Part shown: positions 1 through 9,984 of the stretch, in pieces | How positions within the stretch are numbered: the stretch's first letter is position 1 | Layout: each line of letters begins with the position of its first letter | Origin: Heterobilharzia americana | Lineage: Eukaryota > Platyhelminthes > Trematoda > Strigeidida > Schistosomatidae | Direction of reading: 5' to 3' | Assembly (NCBI GenBank): GCA_944470555.2 | Contig: OX104127.1 | Location: 127,163,113-127,227,112 of the forward strand | DNA: 64,000 nt | Made by a program: the position numbers and the translations under genes | The notes under the pieces: generated by a model | Databases searched by the model: none | The model's input: the letters and a program-made list of their open reading frames with translations, nothing else | Told to the model about the DNA's origin: nothing

Positions 1-19
1 CAAAATCATAATACAATCT

Positions 20-168
20 GAAAGTTTATTGTGATAAACTGATTTCACGGTGATATTCATCAAAGACTGACAAAAGTTGGAGAACCATTAAGAAAACCTG
101 GGAGCAAGTAATCGAACCCAGGACCCTTCGTTCTTCTGCATCGAGCACATTGTCACTGAGCCACTGGG
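20..168 (-). repeat. tRNA-derived SINE copy lacking the ribozyme segment
   Basis: Read on the minus strand this has a Pol III A-box-like segment (TGGCTCAGTGACAATGTGC) and a B-box-like segment (GGTTCGATTAC), followed by TGCTCCCAGGTTTTC and a tail related to the plus-strand copy near 3.85-4.05 kb. Compared with that copy, about 60 nt between the B box and the TGCTCCCAGG block is missing, which is where the hammerhead-like segment would lie. I see no protein-coding role. Family assignment to an Sm-alpha-type schistosome SINE is inferred from the paired boxes and the sister copy. Confidence 0.6.
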
Positions 169-984
169 TTGGAACCCAACGGTTCACATTTTCCTACTTC
201 TTCGAATTCACGATACAGCGTAAAATTCATCCACTGCCGTCGTTGAGAACCTGTTTTCACTTCCGATTCGGTTTGCCCAGCGGTCACCACCTCTCATTAG
301 AACTTCGGGAAGTCTCATCTCAAACTAAGTCACTAATGAACACTAGACAGTAAATCAGCTTGAAAGTTTGTGGAGATTCATTGTTTTCGAGTTGGAATTC
401 ATTACTAACTGACACCATAATAGTGATCATAATAACCTCTCTTTATATAGCTACTGCTACACACGTAGTGAAAAAACGGGATATATTTTTAAAAAATGTT
501 AAAACTTTCACCTTATTCAATACGAATGCTAATGCCCACCTTATTTCAGACAATCGAAATGTGCTAAACGTCACTTATAAAATGACTAACTGTTTTTACC
601 TAATTTAAGCTGTCTAATATTTGTTTAACAACTAACGAGTAGAAAATAACTTGTTTCTCTGCATTATTTCCATGGGATAAACAAGAAAAATTTTTAATGT
701 TTGCATCAGATTTGGTGATTCCGTTGGGATATTTAGATGAAGAGTAATTTTGTACACTCATTTCTAAACATATTCTTTATCTCTTTAGCTTTGTTGATGA
801 CTCAAACAAAGATACGTTTACCAACAAAAAGATAACGCTTTCAGAAATAGATATGTGTACCTAAATCTCAGAAATATGGTTCATTTGAAAATCACTGACA
901 AGGATAGCAGAAGTGTGTATCAGTGAGTCAGATGCCCATATGAAAAGTAAGTGCCGCAGAGAAAACTGTAATTATTAGATATTT
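169..984. other. AT-rich stretch without recognisable gene
   Basis: Short open frames here have no recognisable domain, and the base composition looks like intergenic or intronic DNA. I see nothing I can name. Confidence 0.5.
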
Positions 985-1192
985 ACTACCCATTGAACAA
1001 CCTGAGTAGTTTCAAACCATTCAGATTAATCTGTAGGCTTCACCAGACAGCCAGATCAGAGTGATCTAAACACCGAACAACCGTTTTGCTTGTTTGGGGC
1101 TGTCCGGCGTTTAGATCACTCTGATCTGGCTGTCTGGTGAAGTCTACAGATCAGCCTGAGTGGTTACAAACTATTTAGGTTGTTCAGTAGTA
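985..1192. repeat. Foldback element, arms about 83-87 bp, loop about 37 nt
   Basis: The left arm (about 985-1071) and right arm (about 1109-1192) are inverted copies centred near 1090. The inner 40 bp, around the block CAGCCAGATCAGAGTGATCT, match almost perfectly; the outer halves match with scattered substitutions and one short gap. There is no coding sequence inside. It could be a small foldback or MITE-like element. No target-site duplication was identified. Confidence 0.75.
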
Positions 1193-3847
1193 GTATATTT
1201 CATTAGTTCACGACACTGTGTCAGAGATCACACATAGTGACCTTGACTGTAGGGTGGTTTCCAACAGAAACTTCGCTGACTAGCACCACAGTTGGGCAGT
1301 TAAAAAGCCACTCAGCTGTGAGAAATATTAAGGTGAAGCGTGCAATTTACAAATGATTTACAAAATGACAGGTAAACGTAATCAAGAAACATCTAAAGAC
1401 AATTATGATGAATCAGAAAAAGAAAATCTTTATTATTGATAGAGCTGTTTAACTCCACTACCACATGCAACCTAAGTACTTCAGGTTCAAGATCGGTACA
1501 ATACACAAGATTCAGGTTTTAAGCAAACACCACTGTTGTAAACAAAACATCTCACTTTTATGATTACTGAGACAAGAAATCTGAGTAAATACAAATTTTT
1601 GTCAACCTTATCAATTTCCAGCTCTGAATAAAACAACTTTTATCACAGAAAGTAAATACACTAAATGATCACAAAAGTAGTGGGTAATAGTTTGTGTACA
1701 GTTGAGGAACTTTCAAATTAGGAATTGCTTCACAAGAGTTCAGCAGACCAATGGTAAAATGGATTAACATGCGTAGAAAAGATCACAAATACAGCTGACC
1801 AAGAGGAATTAAGGACGCAGAGAAATTTGATGAACATAAGGTATGCATGAGATGTTAAAAAAATCTTAATTTTGTAAAACTAAGGGACAGTGAAACAATA
1901 AATTAGACACGAAAAAATACTGAAGATTTACAGAACCATAAGCTAATCTAAGAAGGAATTGCCTGAAATCAAGATTTATTGGTGTTCACGGATAAATAAG
2001 GCAATGTACTAGCTTCTTCTGTGCAAAGATTGGTGTTTTTATCAAATTTTGTAATAATTGCTTTGACAATTTATCAGAAAAGAATAACTGCACTTTGTCA
2101 CAGATTTTATAACTTTTCGGTGACCTCACTTCTAAAGTGACGAAGATTTCCTTTAGCCAGGGGAAGAAGGGTCCATGATAAAATATAGGAACGCCAAGAA
2201 CAGCAAGCAGTTATCATCCTCGTCTTGATTGGCATTCCTCACTGCTAATTCCTTTCTTTTACCCCTATTTTCCTATTTATGTCTTTAGTTTTATACTATT
2301 TAGTGTTATTAAGTAGTATGATCGTGTTCTCCCATAATGTTACTTCAGCCACAACTTAACTGTTCATTCTTTTCAATCCTATCTTGTTCATCATTTAAAA
2401 TCCCTAGATGCCAGTACCCTTCCTCATTCATGACCATGTTGGGATGCTACTTGTTGTTCACTAATGCTCTATTTTAATTTGAACGTTTGTTTACCACGTG
2501 TCTTCCCTTCTTGTTTTCTTTGGACTAGGCCTTGCTGTTTTTTCTGTTGACGCACTGTTTGTAAGGTGCTTTGATAACTATAAACCCACAGATACCTCAC
2601 CATTAAAGGTTTTAAATTTATTCGTCACTGTTATTTACTAATACAGAACCGTATTTCAGACAAATCCTGTGATTTGGATTTTACGCGTTACTAGGGTTTT
2701 TGGTTTATTATTAGAGAATTGCTTTGGTTCCGAATTTCTTGGAAAAAAATTCATAAGCGCTTTAATGTAAATAATAATTAAGTACAACTTCTTCCCACTG
2801 AATGGTTCAAGGATGACCATTGTGGTACACAGAAAATTTGCAATCTTTTATTACTTCTCTATTCTTCATGAAAAATGTCTTAACAACTACATTGCTTGTT
2901 AGTTATAAACTGGAGTCGAATGAATTAGTTCCTCTTATTTGTTAATGTATTGAAAGGTATAAGTCAGTGTGAGAATCATTTAAATCAAGATTATGGTTCA
3001 ACTGTGTTTTGTTTCAAGCAAAAGGAGAAAAGCTTTTGGCGCGTTTTAATCGATGAGTGTGAATTCACTTCACTCAGTAAAGCACATTTATGGAAGGATT
3101 AAAGACAGGCTACTCTGTGTTAGGCGGAAAATTCAGGTACGTCAAAATCCTCAACAAACGTAATTCTTGGGTAATCACCATTGTGCAATGAAATTTGCCA
3201 TGCAGTACGAATTAGTTCCGAAGTTGAAAAGTAAAACATTCCCACGGAATCTTCTGACAGTGGGATCACACTCCATTGTTATTAAAAGATAATATAAATT
3301 CCTGAAGTAAATATGTCAAATTTACCTCCATTTGAGTCATTCCTTCTCATTTGTACCCTAAAGTGCACAAAATGAGCGATTGAAAACGACAGCTATCAAG
3401 TATTTGCTTAAAAAGTCAACTGAGTGAATTAACGGTTATTACTGGCCTAATTTCATATCAGCGATACAAAATTACCAACAAACTGATAACAGTGAAGTGT
3501 TAACGATGTTGACGTCTCCATATTTTTTTCAGTTAACTTTGCAAGCTTCTCAGTAATATTAAGATGGCAAAGTTATGTGACATATTTAGTAATCTGGATA
3601 TCTTTCTGTGAACCGAATATACCCACATTCCAGGATAAACTAAGGTGACTATTCTGCTTAGAAAAAGTTTCCTCTCAGAATTCAGCTTGTATTCATCAAA
3701 ACGTTTATTATCCTGATTGTTGGAATTCGCTAAGAATCTTCAGAAGTGGAATAAAATTCACACTACCTTAGTTTAATTATTTATATTTTATCAAGAAACC
3801 CGTAACCTATTTCACATCTATCAGTGAGTGTTACAATCGCTATGGAC
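1193..3847. other. Anonymous AT-rich region
   Basis: No open frame with recognisable domains on either strand, no RNA gene and no clear repeat apart from simple AT-rich runs. It is probably intergenic or intronic. Confidence 0.5.
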
Positions 3848-4052
3848 AGTTGGCTTCTGGCCCAGTGGCTCAATGGCAACGTGCTGTCCACGGGACGTGG
3901 AGGCCGCGGGTTCGACTCCTGGCAGGGTCGTGGGTGCGCACTGCTGGGTCCCGTACCAGGACGAAACGGTCGTCCAGTGCTCCCAGGTTTCCTTTGTTCC
4001 TACAAATGATGTCAGTCTATGATGAATAACAACTTGAAATAAACGGAGAAGC
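3848..4052 (+). repeat. tRNA-derived SINE with embedded hammerhead remnant (Sm-alpha-like)
   Basis: A Pol III-type A box (TGGCTCAATGGCAACGTGC) is followed about 35 nt later by a canonical B box (GGTTCGACTCC), the promoter layout of tRNA-derived SINEs. Downstream lies a segment with the stems of a hammerhead ribozyme and an AT-rich tail. Schistosome Sm-alpha SINEs are known to combine exactly these parts. Three overlapping short open frames here are artefacts of the higher GC content. The element ends are approximate. Confidence 0.75.
3938..3980 (+). ncRNA. Degenerate hammerhead ribozyme inside the SINE
   Basis: All three hammerhead helices can be drawn. Helix I is GCACTG (3938-3943) with CAGTGC (3975-3980). 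Helix II is GTCC (3948-3951) with GGAC (3959-3962). The invariant GAAA follows at 3963-3966. Helix III is ACG/CGT around a 2-nt loop, and the GTC cleavage triplet falls at 3972-3974. Between helices I and II the conserved CTGATGA box is reduced to CTGG (3944-3947), apparently a 3-nt deletion (or two substitutions if helix I is shifted). The fold is therefore conserved but the catalytic core is probably dead. Confidence 0.65.
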
Positions 4053-4569
4053 GTGTAGCTCACTATGAGGAGACTAATGGTTTGACATTTGAACTTAGCT
4101 GTTACATTATAAGGCTCAGTGACAACTGTACCAATTTTGTTGCTGCTCTACAAATGTTTAATCATTGGCGCCATTCTATTCTTAGAATTTGTGTTCACTA
4201 TCGGTGTAATGATTCATCGTATGCACCTTCATTGTCAGTTTCAGTTTCTGTGTATTTTATTTGTTCAGTCATGATGATGAGAAGCGTGTAACTGGAATAC
4301 TATTAATTATAATCTTTTATCAAACAAGACATCACCTAACCAAGAATCACCGTCCCTGACATCAGAAGCTTCATGTGCAAACGAAAGCTATCTCAGGTTG
4401 TCTGATAGATAACCATTTTTATACCATATGATCATCTTCACTTAAAATCAGCAGAATATATTTAACTCTTGAAAGGCTTTCAACAGTTATACAAATATCA
4501 AAGCCAACTTAAATCAGTGCTATTCACCTTACCGACTTCACATTAATAAGTTACAGGTTATATATGTGT
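4053..4569. other. Anonymous sequence between SINE and Penelope-like element
   Basis: No domain-bearing open frame or RNA gene seen; AT-rich. Confidence 0.5.
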
Positions 4570-4740
4570 AAGTCTCAGTTCGTTTGTAATAAAGTAATTA
4601 AAACATTTCTCCCGGAAGTTTGATACGAACTTCTTCAAGGAAATAATCAGAGATAAAATATCAAGGACATATGAATGAATTCAAAAGTGTATGCTTAATA
4701 TCCTCGTCGGATCCTATTTGTATAATCATTGTTTTCTAAA
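4570..4740. repeat. PLE-1 terminal repeat, left (inverted copy of 6812-6973)
   Basis: About 170 bp that match 6812-6973 in reverse complement. The strongest identity is at the inner end, in the block CCTATTTGTATAATCATTGT, and similarity continues to an AGTCTCAGTT block at the outer end. Penelope-like elements are known to carry terminal repeats in direct or inverted orientation. Confidence 0.75.
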
Positions 4741-6811
4741 ATATTATTACTAGTCAGCCAGTGTGAAACTGTGTCTCTTGCTATGTGGTGTGTATACTCG
4801 AGCTGTTATTCTTATTCTTCAAGCAGTTAAGGCTGAAGGTGATATTGTAATTACTTGGTAATAATATGTATAAGCAAAATAGAGCATATGAAGTAAATAT
4901 TAACAAATTTTTTTCTTTGAATTGTCAGAACAAAGTAGAAATTAACAGTACTAATAATGGCAGTGCTTGTAGTAGTGCATGAAATCAACTCAGATCATAT
5001 ATTGTTGTTGTCTGTGCAGAGATAATGAAGGCAAGACTGGTAGAGAAAGGAGATACATGAGTTACTCTTTCTTTTTTCCGACTGGTGATCACCAAAAGGC
5101 AGCTAAATGTCTATTCAACTTATCGGAATTTGCCTATTTATCTAGGGTTTCGGCTGTCAATCTTTCTTGGTATGACTCAAAACCTCTATTTAAATCTTGG
5201 CTTCATCAAAATCAAATGTGTGGTCGATTTCTATCAAGCGTAGCGCAACTACCGAATTCTCTTCTACTTTCTTAACTTCTACTGAGGTTTTGGGAATCTG
5301 CTTTTGACATAGTCTGCGTACCTTCATTCTTATATTTACTTGTATGGTTATATCCTCTACATATACTACATTACAGTTAGTACTTTTGATTCTTTAAACA
5401 CAATTTCTCTAATTTCCTTCATTACTACGTCTTCATGCTTCATTAAGGTAGAACATAAAGAATCAGTTGAACAAAAACAGATCCTTATGTCATTCATATT
5501 TGTGAAGAATCCTTATTTCTTCCCAGATATCCCTATATTGTAAAATTATCACAGTACTGATCCAGTTTGTCAGGAAGCAGTTTCCGTACATTCTTAAAGT
5601 TGTTTTTTAAGATTCTTTCTTCAAAGTCCTTGGGAAAGTTATTTGCTTCCAGTGAAAAACAAACTGACTTTAACTGTTCCTTTTTATCCTCTTCAATTGT
5701 AAGGAGATAATTAGCTCCGTTGATCAGCTTTTGAGCAACTGTTACTTTCGGGGTCAATGAATGGGCAGATTCCTAATCTACATATCTATCAGAATATACC
5801 AAGTCTCTTTAAACATCTATTTTTAATTTATTGTGATAGAGTCCTTCCACCATACACCCCGCTAAAGCCAATTCTCATGAAATAGATTCAACCTCCTTGG
5901 TGAAAGTAATAATTCTGCACTCATTGTTTATATGTTAGGAAAATCCGGCCAAAGTATTGCGTTTAATGCTCATAAACCTATCGTCCGCATTCCTTATTCA
6001 AAATCCTTGGAGGAGTATAACACTTTGCTATTCCATTAGCCTTTAATAAATATGTGAACAAGTTACCTGGTATTGTGGATACTGGAGATCCCATTGATAT
6101 GCCAACTGTCTGTCTGCAGGGATTTTCTCTTAATGTGAATGCAGTTGTTCCCAAACATACCTCTGAAGACTTTAAATTTTCTCTTGGGTCCTCTGATCAG
6201 TGTGGTCTTAGGTTAGTAACTGAACACAGTAGGCTATATATTCTGTCTGATGCATGTTTAGTGGGGATATTAGTATATAATGAATAAAACCTGCCACTAT
6301 TTCTTCTTCTATCTATACACTAAATAAGGTGATTTTATTCCTCAATTTAGAGGAATTCTTAACCACATATATTAATTTCCTTTCCCATGGATTTAAAATT
6401 TGTGATGTGTCTTTAATTGAATTATATATCCGTTAGCTAGTAAAATCCACAATCAGCCTGAAAGGGATACCTTCCTTGTGGATTTTCGGTTGGACATAGA
6501 ATCTAAACGAATTGTAACCTTTTGTTACAAGTCAGAACCAAATGAGTTTATTATCACTGTGTTAATTTCCTTATCTGATATGATGATGGTTACAGTCTTA
6601 GCTTTGCGTAACCACTTCGTATCAGACAATTCTCCCTTGTTTATGTCTGATTCTTTAGGCTTGTGATTTAGTAATATGTTTGATATTTTGTATCCAGCCT
6701 CATTCACTCCTTCAACTGAAATGCTTTTAAAAGATGGTTCGAATGCACGTTCAATTTCTCCGAAAAATATTCCCTTTCCTGAACATTTTTTTCTATGACT
6801 AGAAATCATAA

Positions 6812-6973
6812 TTTAGAAAACAATGATTATACAAATAGGAACGGACGAGGAGATTCAATACACGTTTTTGAATTCATTCATATATTTTAACTTTGATTAT
6901 TTCCCTGAAAAAGCTCTTATCAAACTTCAGTTAGAAATTTTGGAACTACGGTAATTCATACAAACTGAGACTC
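6812..6973. repeat. PLE-1 terminal repeat, right (inverted copy of 4570-4740)
   Basis: Reverse complement of the left repeat with scattered mismatches and small gaps; see the left copy. It sits at the 5' side of the minus-strand PLE-1 coding remnants. Confidence 0.75.
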
Positions 6974-8494
6974 ATGCAAACATAACATTTTTATTTTATT
7001 AACCTTTACTCGGCGACCAGTATTTGCGATATTGTACGCCCAAATCCTTCTCATAACTCATACAAATTGCCTAGAGAAAAACAATCTACTTACTAGTAGT
7101 TAGTAACATAGTTATAATTACTTAAATGAAGTATTCGAGAGACATTCTCAAACATGCCATTTCATAGTTTCTTCACATATATGTTGTAATAATAAAGTGT
7201 ATGGTGATCACTGACTTATATGGGGCAATAAGATATACTGAAAGACAATTATTGCTATAGATCAAACAGTTCAGGAAGAATAAACGAGTTCATCTTTTAT
7301 TATTATTATTATTATACGAATACGAACAACACATCTTGATCAATACCTAATGGAAATTATTTGGAATAATTAAAAGTCAATCATTAACCTTGATTCTTTG
7401 ACCAGCCTTTCATAAAGATCCAGTAAAAGCTGATGGATCTCTGTCTAAGCTTAGTACGTTTAGAACAGTCACATGGTCTATTCACCCTAAGTAATATTTT
7501 CTTTTCTGTAGTACTGGACTATTATGGCAGTGATTTATAGATCAAGTATGAGGTTGAATCGACGGAGCGTAAACCTTTAATTCTCATCAGTAATATTGCA
7601 TGACGTACATTTTATTTGTTCTGCCATTTTAGAACTACATACATCAGCTAAAACAGGCGTAAAAGTACTCCCAACAGCTATAATATCAAACACTCTGTAA
7701 ATTCTCCTCTGTAAGTAGGATCTTACGTTCTCTGTAACTACTAAGATAAAGCCTTCAATAAAAGTAAATGGTAATGATAGTTAGAGGTTTTTGAAGATGA
7801 TGTCATTGTAAACAGGCTTCACTGTGAATCATTTAAATAAAAATGCCGTCAAATGTTTTATTATCGTCAACTATGTTAGCCTAAATGTGATTGCAGACAG
7901 AAAACGAAAAGAAATCATGATACGGATACCTCATTTAAATATAATCAAAAGACGAAACATCGTAGATAGTAATTATCTGAAAGTTAAATGATGTTCCAGG
8001 CATGACATTATTTTACACATTAGTTTGCATTTTGTGGTTAATGAAATAAATATTTATCACCTTCAGCATTGCTTGATAGTCCAGTATATAACGGTCATCT
8101 GCGTTTACCACTGATGTTTAGGACTGAGAGATCTGGTCAATCTATACTAATCAGCAAATATTATTTAACAAGGTGGCTTAAAGCTGTAGCCGCTTGATAA
8201 CTTGTTTTTCTCGCGACTAATATTTCATATTACACCAATGTTGAATATTCACCAAATATTCATTTTTGACGTGAGAAAAAAGTCTTCCTCTAGTTTTTGA
8301 TTCAACAACCAGTATTCCGTCTTCCTTAAATAATTTCTCTTCATGATCCTTCGCAAAATCATGGCTACTCAAAGTACATTTCAATGTAGGTTACCTCAAC
8401 TAAAAATCTTTATTTAACTTACCTTCAAACAGTTCCATACATCAATCCAATATTAAAAAAATGGAGAATATATGTAGCTCAGGTGGATGGTCTT
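6974..8494. other. Anonymous AT-rich region with a short TAT microsatellite
   Basis: No domain-bearing open frame. A TTA/TAT microsatellite of about 19 nt lies at 7297-7315. Nothing else is recognisable. Confidence 0.5.
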
Positions 8495-8571
8495 GGTTGT
8501 ATTGTGTTCTCTGAGCTGAGTTGTTTAATCGTGGAGCTTTCATCATCTTTCTAGACGACATCATCTGCATG
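8495..8571. repeat. Left inverted repeat of small PLE remnant
   Basis: About 75 bp, reverse complement of 8958-9032 with only a few mismatches. It contains the block GAGCTTTCATCATCTTTCTA and runs into GACATCATCTGCATG. Confidence 0.8.
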
Positions 8572-8579
8572 AACACCGA

Positions 8580-8933
8580 TTGGCTGTTAAACGCCATGAC
8601 GTTTCATCACTCATTTCAATGCACGTGGATAACATCTGTGGACATGAATTCAATTTCGACAATGTAGAAATTTTGGACAGAGGAAATACAAAGAATATCA
8701 GAAAATTCCTAGAAGCATGCTATTCAGGTCAGTCAGACAGCAGTCAACAGATGTATAGACACAGACCCAATCTATCAACCAATAAGAAAAATGATAAACG
8801 ACAGAAAGGTCAGAGGTCAAGGAGACGAATAGCCAACAGGAAAATCTACAGTGACACAACAATCAAAGGAAACAACCAATCACAGACCACATCGTCAGAG
8901 CAAGCCATTGAATCACTCACAGAGAGATATTGA
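8580..8933 (+). pseudogene. Penelope-like element C-terminal (post GIY-YIG) fragment
   Basis: A 117-aa frame whose first half (HVDNICGHEFNFDNVEILDR, then NTKNIRKFLEA) matches the conserved tail that follows the GIY-YIG nuclease in Penelope-like elements, where 'H...FDWDNVKILDRE...RRILEALYI' is typical. The second half is polar and basic (KKNDKRQKGQRSRRR) without recognised structure. The reverse transcriptase and nuclease core are absent, so this is a severely 5'-truncated copy. It sits exactly between two inverted repeats of about 75 bp, which argues for a PLE insertion rather than a host gene. The first codon is an artefact of the truncation, since no genuine start is expected. Confidence 0.7.
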
Positions 8934-8957
8934 CAGATCACTTCATACTGAAATTAG

Positions 8958-9032
8958 TGCTGATGATGTCATCTAGAAAGATGATGAAAGCTTCACGATT
9001 AAACAACCCAGCTCAGAGAACGCAATACAACC
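8958..9032. repeat. Right inverted repeat of small PLE remnant
   Basis: Reverse complement of 8495-8571. At its inner edge it contains CTGATGA, a 6-bp stem-loop, then GAAA, which is the core signature of hammerhead ribozymes known from PLE terminal repeats. Helices I and III are not convincing. Confidence 0.75.
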
Positions 9033-9984
9033 GCGACCGGCTCAATATATTCCAATAACTAGTAATCTTTGACAAAGTAACTAGCCTTTTAAGAAATAAT
9101 TACAAATTATTTTGTTATCCAAACTTACAGTCAACAAATTCATCTTTAGAACTTATGAAATTGAATTCAAATATAATTAATTTTGATATTTACTGATACG
9201 AGATGAAGTTGAAAAACGTTCTAGGTGTTAATGCATCTAATGAGGCGAATAGTTTAGTTGTGTTAACTTTCAGTACAATTTTTTTGTGTGTTTTATTTGA
9301 TTTCTTCACTCATAAATATCAGACTTCTATTCAACTACCAACGACATGAGTGTACACAAGATTTCTGATCATTTTATGTCTTCGATACATCCAATTTACA
9401 TATAGAGTCCATGCTCTATTCATACCGAGGAGTATTTACTCAATTTAAAAATGATTGAAGGTGAAAAAGCAGTTGTACTGTACTATAAAATGCTGAGTAG
9501 GCGTGTTTAATTAAGTTATTTCAGTGCATCTAATCTCCTTGGATAGGACCCAAGACACCAGTAACTTGATATACCATTTGCTGTAGTTCGATTCATTATG
9601 TGACCTGATTGAATTGAATAAGTTGAGGATTGGTAAAATAGTTTATGAAGGCAATATGTTTGGGAAACCTCAGTGTTGTGGCAGGATAAATTTCTCACAC
9701 TTCGTGACCTCATGGAAGGGGCTTTTTCAGAGAAGAAAACCTGTACAAGTTATCGTATATTTCAATACCAAATAAAAATAAATCACCTTGATTTATTTAT
9801 ATATACACAGAAAATGATAACAAAATCGAACTTGGCGTCAATTATCAGTTTATGAGTTCAAGGTGAATGTGTGAATTCTTGTAAAAAATTAGATGTATGA
9901 GAAAAGTAGTAAAAACAAGGAATTCAGTTTTGTTGTGTTTGCAATTTACTTGTTGTCAGTGTATACATGTTATTTCGGTATACT
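9033..9984. other. Anonymous region
   Basis: No recognisable gene, RNA or repeat; AT-rich with several in-frame stops in all frames. Confidence 0.5.

Larger units (their letters stand above)
4570..6973 (-). mobile_element. Penelope-like element PLE-1, decayed, with inverted terminal repeats
   Basis: Minus-strand translation gives PLE landmarks in the right order despite many stops and frameshifts. The N-terminal segment (6809-6525) ends in TVTIIISDK, like the PLE KADKG block. Reverse transcriptase fingers follow as RFYVQPKIHKEGIPFRLIVD near 6510-6450. Next comes a post-RT connector (5757-5533) of the type VTVAQKLINGA...LEANNFPKDFEERIL. A GIY-YIG tail resembling IEIDHTFDFDEAKI lies near 5230-5170. 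The YxDD catalytic motif was not found intact. Inverted repeats of about 165 bp bound the copy. It cannot encode an active protein. It neighbours two other PLE copies, suggesting repeated insertion into this locus. Confidence 0.75.

Noticed and set aside
3821..4063. Three overlapping open frames on both strands
   Set aside because: They fall inside the GC-richer tRNA-derived SINE; no protein feature.
7297..7315. Short tandem TAT repeat as a repeat array of interest
   Set aside because: It is an ordinary microsatellite; no spacer structure, so not CRISPR-like.
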